Translations under genes and position numbers: made by a program
Part shown: positions 11,465-26,283 of the stretch, in pieces
How positions within the stretch are numbered: the stretch's first letter is position 1
Layout of the letters: every line of letters begins with the position of its first letter
Notes under the pieces: generated by a model
What the model was told of the DNA's origin: nothing
The model's database searches: none
Seen by the model: only the letters and a program-made list of their open reading frames with translations
Origin: Terramyces sp. JEL0728
Taxonomy: Eukaryota; Chytridiomycota; Chytridiomycetes; Rhizophydiales; Terramycetaceae
Assembly: GCA_027603945.1 (NCBI GenBank)
Contig: JADIIU010000037.1
Coordinates: 49,253 to 113,252, forward strand
Reading direction: 5' to 3'
Length of the DNA: 64,000 bases

Positions 11465-11607
11465 AACTTGATAAATATACTGGCTAAATAACAATTGATG
11501 AGTGAATTTCATGCTATTGCTTGATCAACCTATCGGTGTATATTACCGCTGCTGCTTTGAACTCGATGCTAAATATTGATCACAGCCAAGTTTCATTATT
11601 TTGTCAC

Positions 11608-14469
11608 ATGAAGCTAATCTGGATTTGCACAGCAGCATTAATATCTGCATACCAAATAGTACCTATTGAAATTAACCACAGCCTTTACTGACAGTCAAGA
11701 GTTCAAACGTTGAACTTTCTGATACCTGGCAAGTTCTAGGGCCATTTCCCCATGGCTCAAGGGAATTAGGAGTGGATCTAGTGTCTTCCTACGGAGGATT
11801 CGAAAATTTGAAATATTCAACCACAGACAAGTATCCGTCCGAATTGGTTGATGGTGGATATACCACTTGGAGAACAATAAAACGCCAAGCTGATGGATTA
11901 ATTGGAGGAATAGAGTTTGACAATGTCAGATGGGAGTTTAATGCAAAAACATTAGGATGGGCCGCATATCAGCACGCCATTTATTTCAGATCAACATTTA
12001 GGATTGAAGTGGAAGGCTCATATTTGTTTTCATTCGATGGACCAATTACATTTAAAATTGACGAGACAGCATATCCCGGGAATGTATATAGCTATCCGCA
12101 TGCGTCGGATTCTGCAGTCTACTTGGAAGAAGGGGTACATTCAATTTATGTGTACTCTGTTCTGGATGTTCGGATACATGGTGATTTTGTACCTCCAAAA
12201 ATTTCATTTAAAGGTTCTATAACCAAAGTACAGGAAGATGTAGATAAGGGACTCGTTGCATACCCAAAAGATGCGATTTTACCTGAAGTACTTGAGAAAA
12301 AATGGATATCTCCGTATGCTTCAGTCACACTAAAGAATGGGTACTTGGGTTTACCATTCCACGGCCCCAAGTTAAACGAGTATGATCAAGGATGGAAGCA
12401 GGTTGTTAAAGTGATTGCACTGGATAAGGATTTGCAAAACATTGAAACAGATATCGCCGAACGGTTTACAATTAAAGTAGCGCCTGGCCAGGTAATTGCC
12501 GTTCCGTTCAAATTCACAAATATCGAAGCACCGCTTGGTCCTATAACTATTATAGTGCAAATGCTTGATGTGGACTCGAAAGAAATGATTCTTTTCAAAA
12601 TTGGCGAATTCGACATACCTGAAAGGAGTGAGGGAGATGCGTTCAAGATTACGATGGATGGATACGACTCTGCTATTCAATATGCTTTTGTGAAAACACC
12701 AAAATATGACTGCACATTATTTACAAACAAGAAATGCCCTGTGGTGGTAGCTCTACATGGGTAACTATATTCTTAAAATAGTGCTGGGGTTGAAGTATCA
12801 AATCAATTTTGGTTGGATGCAGTCGTTCAGCAAGATTATGCCTGGGTAGTATTTCCCACTGGGAGAACACCTTGGGGGTTTGATTGGCATGGGTAATAAT
12901 AAGATTAACAAGGCCGTCTTTGAAAAACATTGAAGCTACACTGGAAGCCCTGGTAAGCACGCCTGGATATATCAAACATTCTCAAGAATTGAAAGGCGCA
13001 GACACAGAAAGACTAGTTGTAGTTGGTCACAGCAATGGAGGACAAGGCACATGGTGGTTTGCAAGCCATTTTCCTGACAAAGTACTTGCGTGTGTTCCAG
13101 CATCCGGCTACATGAAGATCCAAATATACGCACCTTATTTCCTTCATACTGGATATGGCTACACAGATCCCATAATGAGGGGGCTGATGGAAGCCTCGAT
13201 TTCAGAGAACGATTTGGATCTATATACTGCTAATTTAGGTGGAATGCCTATTCTGGCTCGTGTAGGTGGTGATGACACCAACGTTCCGCCTTTCCATACA
13301 CGACGACTTGTCAGAATGGTTGATGAGTGGAGTGGAGAATTACAGTCAATACGGTATGTGGAGGACGCAGGGAAAGGACACTGGTTTGAAGGAGTACTAA
13401 ATGATCAGATCGTGCAACCATTCATTGCAGATCATACCAGCCCATTAATTAATCCTGATTTGCATCTGCCAAGTTTACCAAATCCGTTTACGATCACAAC
13501 TCTCAATCCTGCTTCAACTGGCACAAGGGGTGGTATCAAAATACTGCAGTTAATAGTTCCATTTAGGTATTTACTTTCTCACGGCTAGGGTTGCAAAAAT
13601 TAGGGTAGATTGTTCAGGCAACCATTGGAAATTATCAACTACCAATGTTCGAAGATTTGGATTTGCAAGAGACCACCGCCAAGATGAAATTGACACTTGG
13701 AGCATAGATGGAACTGAATTCAATTCACCTCCTAATGACGCTGGACCATCATATTTGAAAGTAGGGAACACATGGGAGGTTTGGCTTTGCTAATCTAGCT
13801 TGCTTCTGATTTACTGTGGATTAGCAGGGAGCGAAATCCTACTACATATGGACCTACTTCACAAATCTTCTCGCAACCTTTTCGAATTGTTATCCCTTCG
13901 TCACCAAATGCCAATCTATCCCTATACACACATCTCGCCCAGCATATTTCAACCAATTGGTACATGTACGGACGAGGCTCAGTTCAAATTATCAAAGATG
14001 TTGATGTGTTGGATGGAATTGCTGCTAGATACAATCTGATAGTCTTGGGAGATCCTCGTGATAATGCGTATACCCTTAGAAGATCACAGGGTGGAGCTGC
14101 AAAACTAGGTAATGGTTTGTTAACAAAGTAACCTTTTTGCCTAATGGAGGATTACAAATTGTAGACAGGGTTTATGATCAGCCAGGAACTGGAGCACTGT
14201 TCTTGGCACCGTCTCCAGCAAGGACTAGACTTTGTTTGTTTATTACCGGGGTTGATTATCTTGGGCTGTTGAGGGCAACTTGGACCATTCCTTTCCAAAC
14301 TGGCGTTCAAGTTCCAGATTATATGATTGTTGGTGAAGAATATGGCGATCCCTCGTCTGGATGGACTGCAGTTGGTGGAGCACCGACTAAAGGTTCTGGG
14401 GGTATTCTGGCTGCAGGATACTGGAATAACACCTGGGAATTCGATCCTTCTATTGGTTACTTGCATTAA
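11608..14469 (+). CDS. Large secreted alpha/beta-hydrolase (prolyl-oligopeptidase-like), copy 1
   Basis: Seven exons: 11608-11658, 11682-12760, 12782-12892, 12913-13566, 13589-13778, 13799-14108, 14129-14469 (introns 20-23 nt), 911 aa. Exon 1 is a signal peptide (MKLIWICTAALISAY). Then TWQVLGPFPHGSRE, a block I associate with a family of fungal secreted hydrolases; a possible PA14-like sugar-binding stretch (about residues 75-150, YLFSFDGPITFKID); and an alpha/beta-hydrolase core with nucleophile GHSNGG near residue 454, Asp in GGDDTN near 532, and His in GKGHWFEG near 568. A C-terminal beta-rich part follows (WKLSTTNVRRF, then ITGVDYLGL). Probably a secreted peptidase or esterase; the substrate is unknown. 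Copy 2 has the same length and a few substitutions. Confidence 0.82.
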
Positions 14470-14487
14470 AAATATTAAATATTCTAT

Positions 14488-15420
14488 TTATTCAGCGTTA
14501 ACAGATTTGTTTGCAGTAGCCGGCTTTTTTACATTTACAGTGTTTGATCCATTATCAGATGCTGGACTTGCTGCTTTTACTGGCTCCAATACCACTGCCT
14601 TCTTTTTTTCTTTTCCAAAGTACTGAATCAAAAAGTAATCCAGGTAGTATAATTGATAATCCAAGGTAATTATGATATCCCTTAGAAAATAAAACGGACA
14701 GTCGACATATGTCGCGTCACATATATTCATTGCCCAATAAATACCAATAATGACTTTGAATATCGTATACACAACTATCCGGAACGATGAATTCGTTTGA
14801 ATCGTTTTTAAAATCTGTTTTCGTTTGATGCTGAACATATCCTTTGCCTTGGAGTACAATATTATGGAGCATACCAAATCACTTAATATCCCGACAAACA
14901 TAATGTAGATATCTGCGGTATTCACAAAGTACGCTACTTTTGCTTGAGAGCTATCGTATCTCGATTGATACCAATAATAGCACCTTCCAATTATCTGACT
15001 TATCTTTCCGCCAGCAATTAAGCTGTACACCCCCCAAATGAGAATATTGGAAACCCTCTCGTTGCTTGCAATTGTACTCGCTTTCAACGGCAAATACATA
15101 TCGCCCATCAATTCACCCGCATACCAAAGCGGAGATGGCAGCGCTATTTGCGCAAATCCAGATGTAGTGTTATGCAGGGAGTCGTAAGCGTCAAGTCCCT
15201 CCCATACTGCATCCTATTATTAAGCCGTTATTACCCCAAGTAGCCGGAATGCAGGCATGAGTACTAGAGACCGGACGACAGGGTTTGACAGCTGATAGTT
15301 GTTTACTATCCACAAGTAGAGTGCTATCCAATCAAATGGCTGAGAGAAATGTCCAAATAGTGACCACAGCACTGCATTGATGATTGTCAATGGCGTACCG
15401 ATTGATTGACTGTCTGACAT
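14488..15420 (-). CDS. Multi-pass membrane protein A of unknown family, copy 1
   Basis: First of three tandem paralogues (A, B, C), all on the minus strand. Exons 15235-15420 (186 nt) and 14488-15213, intron 21 nt, 303 aa. Hydrophobic segments: IINAVLWSLFGHF, WIALYLWIV, LVLMPAFRLLG, ILIWGVYSLIAGGK, IYIMFVGILSDLVCSIILY, FRIVVYTIFKVIIGIYW and LRDIIITLDYQLYYLDYFL, so about six membrane spans. The tail is hydrophilic, basic and variable. Motifs shared by A, B and C: LPSPLWYxGEL, GDxYLPLKA, LKTIQTNSSFR and CPFYFLRDIIITLDYQ. I do not recognise the family, and no catalytic motif is evident. Start chosen because MSD/MSN begins all three. Confidence 0.8.
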
Positions 15421-15555
15421 TTGATTTCGCGTAGTAGTACGCGCTCCCAAATTTTCAAACTTGAGAGAATGAAAAAGCCTGGCACCTGCGGAAAGATCGC
15501 AAACTAACCCCAAGGATCGCAAAATTCAAACTTATAGCAGCATTATTTATTAGAG

Positions 15556-16494
15556 TTATCCATTATTCGACTCAATGTTGGCTGTTTTGTTCACAGTATG
15601 GGCAGTTTTTTTCTTGGTTTTTGCCATGGGCTGCTCAGATGTATTTTTATCTGTAACTTTGTTCTCTGTGGTTCGTTTCTTGTCTTTTCCGTAGTGTTGG
15701 ATCAAAAAGTAATCCAAGTAATACAGCTGATAGTCCAATGTGATGATGATATCCCGCAAGAAATAGAACGGACAGCTATTGTAATACGTATCACAGATGT
15801 TCAGCCCCCAATATATACCAATGATTATTTTAAATACCGTGTATCCAATAATCCGAAATGATGAGTTTGTTTGGATCGTTTTGAGAAGCTGCTTTGGTTT
15901 AATTTTGAACATTTCTTTTGCTTTTGTGTATAATACTGCTGAACAGACAACATCGCACAAGACCCCTGCAAATAGTACATAAATATCCATCGTGTTTAAA
16001 AAGTATGTGAATAGTTCTTGTGAGCTTGTGTATTGAGTAATGTACCAGCAATAATTCCTTCCTATTACTTGCCCTATTTTCCCTGCTGCTAGGAATGAAT
16101 AAGCACCCCACACAAGTATTTTAACATTCCTGTCATTTCCTGAAATAACTGTCGCTTTTAAAGGCAAGTATGTATCGCCCATTAATTCGCCTGCATACCA
16201 TAACGGCGATGGTAATGCTGCCTTCATTACCACGCTCTGTGTATTGTAAATTTGGTCGTATATATCAATCCCTTCCCAAGTCGCATCCTACAGTTACTCA
16301 TTTAATACTCCAAGTAAACGCAACGCAGGCATCAGTACCAGTGCTCTAACAATTGGATTTGTTAATTGAAAATCATTAACCATCCATAGGTACACAGCAA
16401 GCCAGTCAAATGACTGTGAAAAATGTCCAAATAGGGACCATAATACTCCATTGGCAATGATTAATGGTGTGTTTAGAGCTTCGCTATCTGACAT
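15556..16494 (-). CDS. Multi-pass membrane protein B of unknown family, copy 1
   Basis: Exons 16309-16494 (186 nt) and 15556-16287, intron 21 nt, 305 aa. Same layout and motifs as protein A (LPSPLWYAGELMGDTYLPLK, LKTIQTNSSFRI, CPFYFLRDIIITLDYQ). Exon 1 is exactly the same length as in A and C and the intron position is identical after a conserved LLG, so the three genes arose by tandem duplication of an intron-bearing ancestor. The C-terminal tail is rich in Lys, Thr and Asn. The sequence is identical in both 15.7-kb units, unlike most genes of the block. Confidence 0.8.
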
Positions 16495-16714
16495 TTGTTG
16501 AAAATTTACCCTGGCGAGTTGAAGACGCGTTTAGATATTTTGGTTACGAAACTGCCACTATAAGATATGTAATGATTAATTTATTCCAAAGTATAAGCAA
16601 TGTTTATTCCTTGTGACCAATATGATGATTTCACACGGATATTCACCGAGGCAAAAAATACAACCCAGCTCGATAAATTTAAACTAGAAACACATTTAAT
16701 TCAGATAAAGATTG

Positions 16715-17712
16715 CTATGTGGAATATTTCCGATCGTTTTCATCTGAATATAGATTATTGTGGTTATTGGCAGCAAGTTTCTTTTCAAGTTTCATCAGCT
16801 TTTCAAATGTCAAGTTCTTTTTCGTATGGTTAGCCAATGGTTGCACGGTATCCATGTTTTTCTTTAACTTTGGACTGGAGGAGGTTACTGGAGCGTCGAC
16901 TTTCTTACCATAATGTTGGATGAGAAAATAATCCAGATAGTACATTTGATAATCTAATGTAATGATAATATCTCGCAGAAAATAGAATGGGCATGTTGTA
17001 TAATACGCGTCGCAAATATTCAGCGACCAGTAAATTCCAACTGCTGTTTTAAATATCGTGTAAATTACTATCCGGAATGAAGAGTTTGTTTGGATGGTTT
17101 TGAGAAACTCTTTCCGCTTAATATTGAACAGCTTTTTTGCGTTTGTGTATAATATCACCGAGCAAATGTAGTCGTTGACCATTCCTGCAAACATTATGTA
17201 AATATCCATGGAATTTGTAAAATATGTAAGCGGAACCTGGGAGCTATCATATTGCGATCTGAACCACAAGTAGCTCCTTCCGATTATCTGTCCGACTTTT
17301 CCAACCACAACTAAAGAGTATCCTGCCCAGATTATGAAATAGGATGTTCTATCATCTCCGGCTATAGCTGCAGCTTTAAGTGGTAAATACGTATCACCGA
17401 TTAATTCTCCAATATACCACAGCGGCGAAGGTAAGGCAGATTGCATAAAGGGCGATGTTGTATTACGAATATTGTCATATGTGTCGATTCCCTCCCAAAT
17501 TGCATCCTAAAGTCAAATTTGCTTACTCCAAGCATTCTCAGCCCCGGCATCAACACCAGCGATCGAACTACTGGATTGGTAATCATAAAGTCATTAACAA
17601 TCCATAAATACAATGCTAGCCAGTCAAATGGCTGTGAAAAATGCCCAAACAAAGTCCATAAAATTGAATTGATAATTGTTAATCCCATACTTATTGAATC
17701 CTCATTGGACAT
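16715..17712 (-). CDS. Multi-pass membrane protein C of unknown family, copy 1
   Basis: Exons 17527-17712 (186 nt) and 16715-17506, intron 20 nt, 325 aa. Paralogue of A and B with LPSPLWYIGELIGDTYLPLK, LKTIQTNSSFRI and CPFYFLRDIIITLDYQ. The C-terminal tail is the longest of the three (about 60 residues, KLMKLEKKLAANNH). The frame is open upstream of the chosen Met, but MSNEDS aligns with the starts of A and B. Identical in both units. Function unknown; conserved polar groups in the last two helices could form a channel or receptor core, which is only a guess. Confidence 0.8.
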
Positions 17713-18091
17713 CAAAAACGCGAAATTCCTGACACGATAACACTTGAAATCATGGAACCAAATATTTCTTCTTGATTCGACTTCTATCGCATAGTTGCTG
17801 GTGTGAGAAATTGCTGGCTGGATGCCAAAGCACAAAATGTATCTAATTGGCATCCTTTAACCGGTGTCGCACATTGAACACATACTCCTTGCTTTGCTAG
17901 TGCTGGAGCGATAATAAATAAAGTGGTACTACTTAATATCCAAATTGAGGATGATCAGTTTGGGTAAATTTATCAACAATTTCGATCTATATAATTCGGC
18001 TGTAAACGATTCAACGATGGAATTGATCGTATGTTTGAAAAACATTCGCAATTATATTAAATATTTGGGTCATGGCTTTGCCAATCTTGAA
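17713..18091. other. Divergent intergenic region, membrane protein C / BET3, copy 1
   Basis: 379 bases. The BET3 frame is open back to an ATG near 17951, so a longer N-terminus is formally possible, but BET3 proteins begin close to the [11 protein letters not shown] block and the extension is unlike any homologue I know. Treated as promoter and leader. Confidence 0.5.
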
Positions 18092-18711
18092 ATGTTGAAA
18101 ATTCCAAAACTAACTGGGGATGAAATATGGAAAAACAAGACTGAAAAAATTGTAATTAGCACTTACACCAGGATTCGGAACTATTTATACTCACTTATGG
18201 ATCTCTAGTTGCCCAGCTTTACAAGGATTTGGAAGATCCAATTTTGATGAACAAGCAATTGGAGAAAATGTAACAGCTACTAACGGAAGGGGATATAACA
18301 TTGGTGTTCGATTGATTGATGATTATCTGGCAAAAACTGCTTCGCCAAAGTGTGTTGATTTCAGAGAAACCGCAGATCAAATCGCAAAAGTATTCTTTAC
18401 TAACGCAGGTTGGATTCAAAATATACCTAGGAATCACTCCTCAAGTTTCAAATTGGTCTGGAGATAAGGAATTCTCTCTAATTTTGGATGAGAACCCGCT
18501 TGCAGAGTTTGTTGAACTGCCTGACGGCCTTATTCAAGAATTATGGTATTCAAATGTACTTTGCGGTGTTATTAGAGGGGCTCTGGAAATGGTTCATATT
18601 GAAACCGAAGTCTCCTTTGTGCAAGATATGTTGAGAGGAGACTCTACAACTGAAATCAGAGTCAAACTGATCAAATACTTGGAAGAAGAAGTTCCAGCCT
18701 CCGAGGACTAA
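18092..18711 (+). CDS. BET3: TRAPP complex subunit BET3, copy 1
   Basis: Core subunit of TRAPP, the Rab GEF and tether for ER-to-Golgi and intra-Golgi vesicles. Exons 18092-18151, 18172-18269, 18290-18389 and 18409-18711 (introns 20, 20, 19 nt) give 186 aa, usual length. Visible: [11 protein letters not shown] exactly as in yeast, [17 protein letters not shown] with the palmitoylated-Cys position of BET3 replaced around [53 protein letters not shown] and [12 protein letters not shown]. The start is the Met four residues before KLTGDEIW. Divergent from membrane protein C; protein identical in copy 2. Confidence 0.95.
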
Positions 18712-18795
18712 TAAATTCTTTACCTGCACAAATTTGCAAGTTGTCCAGATAAAAAGTCCAGACATTAAACTTTTTTGAATCTAAAATTCTGATCT

Positions 18796-21443
<2,648 letters not shown>

Positions 21444-21510
21444 TAAACAGTCATCTCCAACTATATTTGCAAATCATTACCTTGGCTGCTTCACACCTAA
21501 AATATATTGG

Positions 21511-22630
21511 ATGCTGAAAAAAAAGGTCCCACCGAGATTCGAACTCGGGTCACCAGATTCAAAGTCTGGTGTGATTTTCAAGGAGCATCGGGCTACTGAC
21601 TTGTCTCTTGTAGATGCAAACAACAATCCGTAATAGATATTAATATAGTGTGGATCTCGATATCAAGGTATCGCCAAGAAAAGGAATATGGTTCAAGGAT
21701 AGCCAATGGTGCTGCAACAAGCGAAATCAGTTCCAACTAGCCGTAAACATTAATGCGAATTCCTCGCCGCTCTTCCAAGATGGCCATCCGATTCTGCTTT
21801 ATAAAGTGGAAATCTCGTGTACCGACATCAATGGAATCAACAAGATTGAAGTGCTTCAAAAATCCAATCATGGGCTTCAAAAAGTTGCTCCGTTTTACGT
21901 TACCGCGGAACAGAAAACACTGTTGCTTGCAGGCAGGCTCCAGTTTAGCAGAAGCACCGTATCCAAGAATCGGTACCTTCCTGTTGATGACTTTCGATTA
22001 TATGTTTCCGTTTATTATATTGGTATGGGTGATGACGAACAGCATATCGTTACTCTATCCAGTGAAGAGTTGAGTGTGCTGCCGTATGGAGAGCCAAAGA
22101 AACGAATCCAGCCAACTCAAAGTCCAACTGAACAAAGTATCTCTTCAAAGTTTACAAACTACAGTATGTACCCAGCCATGCCAAACAAAGACAAACCAAT
22201 TGTCAGTCATAGAAATGATCTCCCTCTTATTAATAGACCCAATTTTAATCCAAATCTCATACTCGATGGAACACCTTCGTCCCAGGTTATTGCATTTGCA
22301 GGTGTACCAACAAACTTTTCTCAGATTACTGCCAGCGATGCATCTCACAATCGGACGGCCAACAATGTCGTAAATGAACAGTTACAATATGGGATGGGCA
22401 GCATCAGCCCGCTTTCAACTACTACAGACTGCTCTCTTCCTTGTCCTAACACTGGGATTCAAGGGAATATGAGAGCTCGCTCAAACTCATTTGGTAATTT
22501 TGGTCATCCGTTTCCAGCTTCACTGTATCTTCCTATTAGCAATAACCAAACAGAGCACAATGCTCAAATTTGTACTGAAAACAACCAGTTTACATTCCCG
22601 GATCCTTTTTCGGATATATTTTTCATTTAG
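21511..22630 (+). CDS. NDT80/PhoG-like factor, copy 2, with chimeric N-terminus
   Basis: Exons 21511-21629 and 21649-22630. The native first codons (ATG at 5823 in copy 1) were left behind by the duplication, but the frame continues upstream through the junction into antisense tRNA-Gln sequence. It reaches an ATG at 21511 without a stop (M-L-K-K-K, then VPPRFELGSPDSKSG from the tRNA, then KEHRATDL). The DNA-binding domain and tail are otherwise as in copy 1 with a few substitutions. Its own promoter is lost; only 67 bp separate the new ATG from the MCM3 stop. It could be expressed as a chimera, from an internal Met, or not at all. Confidence 0.65.
21525..21575 (-). pseudogene. Truncated tRNA-Gln(TTG) at the duplication junction
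   Basis: Keeps the 3' acceptor strand, T arm, variable loop and most of the anticodon arm of the tRNA-Gln found intact at 37239-37310, but the D arm and 5' acceptor strand are replaced by unit 2 sequence. It cannot form an acceptor stem. A run of T on the minus strand (polymerase III terminator) is retained. Confidence 0.93.
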
Positions 22631-22692
22631 ATATCTCCACAGATCTGCAATTATAATAAAATGTGTACTTTAAGATATGCAAATTCAATTTA

Positions 22693-23714
<1,022 letters not shown>

Positions 23715-24104
23715 GTTTTTGGATGAGCAACTTTTCACTGTCTTTTTTCCATCTAACCACCACCTGTGGCTGTGCGCCAAAAAAGATATGGGATTCGGAA
23801 ATGCAAAACAAAATACGACGACTTTAAAATGTCTGGATTGCGATTGCAAGATCCGCTGTCGTTGCGACTCCTCATCCGTGCGATTCAAGGAGGGAAAAGA
23901 TTAAGGTGAGCGAAAAAGTTGATTTTGTGGGCACCGCAATTAATTTAAACAAATTTGGCAGTTTATTAAATGCCGACGAAATTAGCAGAAGATTGAAGCT
24001 GTCCATTATCTGCGATTCATTTTCGTCCTTTCAAGTTCTTGACACAGTGTGCTGCAATGCACCAAATCGTGCATCAATACGAGCCAATAACATTAGATAA
24101 TATA
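23715..24104. other. Intergenic region upstream of THI4, copy 2
   Basis: Counterpart of 7971-8355 with several indels relative to copy 1 (for example near 24020 and 24045), as expected for non-coding sequence. Confidence 0.6.
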
Positions 24105-24706
24105 TTAAAACATTGTATCTTCGTCTCGCAAATATTCACCAATATCAGTTTGATGATATACGCAGATAGCAGTTGGATCCAATTTTCTACAATCCGCAGT
24201 AGATTTAGCAGTAACGCCAAACCCAACAGGAATATCATTCATAGTATATATAACCACACCTTGATGCTCAGGCGTATCTTCGGTAATTCTTCCCAAGTGT
24301 GCTTTCAACACATGATTGCCATACATGTACGACATTTCACCACTAGGTTTGATCCATACCTATATTAATTCCAAGTACTTTGTATTTGGCAAACTGTGAA
24401 AGGTAGTCTAGCGCCGTTACTCCAAGTCTGAATTTTCCGGTTTTTGAAAACTTTCCAAAACATGTGCCTAGAGAAAGCAAGTCCTTTCTTTTAACTGCTG
24501 TTGCTTTTTTCATTACCGATTCGCTGACATAATAGACCTTGTCTTTTTGTACTCTTGGGTTATTGGAACGTACCTGAAGCAATATGGCTCATCTGCCCTG
24601 TCTATTAGGAGAGTAATATTTCTTCCGATATATTTCGCTAGCTTTTCGAAAAAGGTCTATTGTTAATTGGAGGTACTTTGGTTTCTTCTTCAGTGAGTGG
24701 TCTCAT
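24105..24706 (-). CDS. NIP7: 60S ribosome biogenesis factor NIP7, copy 2
   Basis: Same four-exon gene as copy 1, 180 aa, no amino-acid change noticed. Differences fall in introns and at synonymous sites. Confidence 0.95.
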
Positions 24707-24745
24707 TAAAAAAAAAGAAAAAAATCTTGTTGGATTTAAAACTTT

Positions 24746-25713
24746 TTATTGATAATTATATTGCTGCTGATTGGCCATTTGCTGCTGATTAGAAAGCTGT
24801 TGCTGTCTCAACTGCTCTTGAAAGTAAACATGGATCAGCGCATCCCTAGCACTAATGCGCATTTGCGGCTGGTACTGCAACATCCGCAACATCAAGTCTA
24901 GCCCAGCATGTCCAAGCATTGGGAACCTTGGATGTAAGTCCTGAGGTGGAGTAAATGGGAAATTCGGTTTCCATTCAGATAGCTGAGAAACACCTGGCCA
25001 AGTTTGTTCACTTGGTGTTCCCATTAGTTTGAAAATCTTTAATAGCTGGTCATCATTATTCTTTCCGGGGAATAATGGCTTTCCTGTTGCCATCTCAGCC
25101 ATAATGCATCCAGTTGACCACAAATCAATTGAGGTGGAATAATTCCTTGACCCTAATAATACATCTGGAGCTCTATACCACAAAGTCACGACTTCATTTG
25201 AAAAGGTGTTTACTGGTATTCCAAATGCCCTCGCAAGCCCAAAATCTGCCAATTTCAGCTCCATGCGCGAGTTAATAAGCTAGAATTAGAAACAAATACC
25301 AAATTTTGCGGTTTCAAATCCCTACAGTTAAGAATAAGTTACCTGTGCAACACCCTGTTATCATGGCAGAAAGCTATTCCCCTTAATAGCTGGAACATGA
25401 AATTCTCAATTAGTGGAGGCGGCAAAGCACCACCTTGAGAATCCATGAATTTCTTCAAATCCTGATCCATATACTCAAACACAAGGGTAAGAGTCTTTTC
25501 AGTGTGAATAACATCATGCAAAAATACAATATTCTGATGTTTCAATTCCTTCATTAGTGAAATTTCTCTGATTGCGGTTGAAGGAGCTCCTTCCTCCGGG
25601 TCTAGATGTATCTCCTTTAGTGCGACGAATTGATTAGTGATTCTGGACTGTCCTTTGAATACTGTTGCATATGTTCCTTCTCCGAGCTTCTCAAGTCTAA
25701 GGTAACGGTCCAT
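24746..25713 (-). CDS. PHO85-like cyclin-dependent kinase, copy 2
   Basis: Same three-exon gene as copy 1 with the 22-nt microexon and identical 308-aa protein. Intron 2 (25280-25299) is 20 nt instead of 21 through loss of one A from an A run. Confidence 0.94.
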
Positions 25714-26283
25714 TTCCGATTTGTGAAAAAGTAAAACAAAAGTTTCGAGGCTGTTTGCTGAAACTTACAGTAAAATGACTCAGCAAAGAAAAAGGGAATT
25801 TAACTGGTGCTTTAAGAGCATAGTTTGAATCTGGCATCACAGTCATCTCATTCGGTCCGTATCTGCTGTGCTATCATTAACAAATCAAGCAAAAGCGGGT
25901 CGCATGATTATACTTTGTGAATCAACGAATGAGCTGGTGTCTGCAAATCCCCTGTTGTGTCCACACTGAAGCAGTCCAGAATCGTGGAACCTCTGATAGA
26001 GCAACGTCAACTTTGAATCGAATTGATACATAATTCTTGCCTCTCATTCCAAGAGGACTGAGATAAGAGGCGATAGCTTTGGCTCAGTGCCAAATTCTTT
26101 ATCGCACTGCATAGCAAAATTTTGTACCACGGTGATAACACACTATACCAAATAAACTCCGCATTTAGATTTGATTTGCTTGATACCGGCTGCGTTTATT
26201 TACATCTCTAGGATAACGGCTGCGGGAGGTAGTAGTTTAATAAAAGTCACGAGACAAACCCTATGACATTTTAACTTTCAAAA
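25714..26283. other. Divergent intergenic region, kinase / carrier, copy 2
   Basis: Counterpart of 9964-10544, 570 bases, with small deletions and substitutions. Nothing coding seen. Confidence 0.6.

Noticed and set aside
16600..16833. 77-codon plus-strand ORF between membrane genes B and C
   Set aside because: It overlaps the conserved 3' end of gene C antisense and carries no motif.
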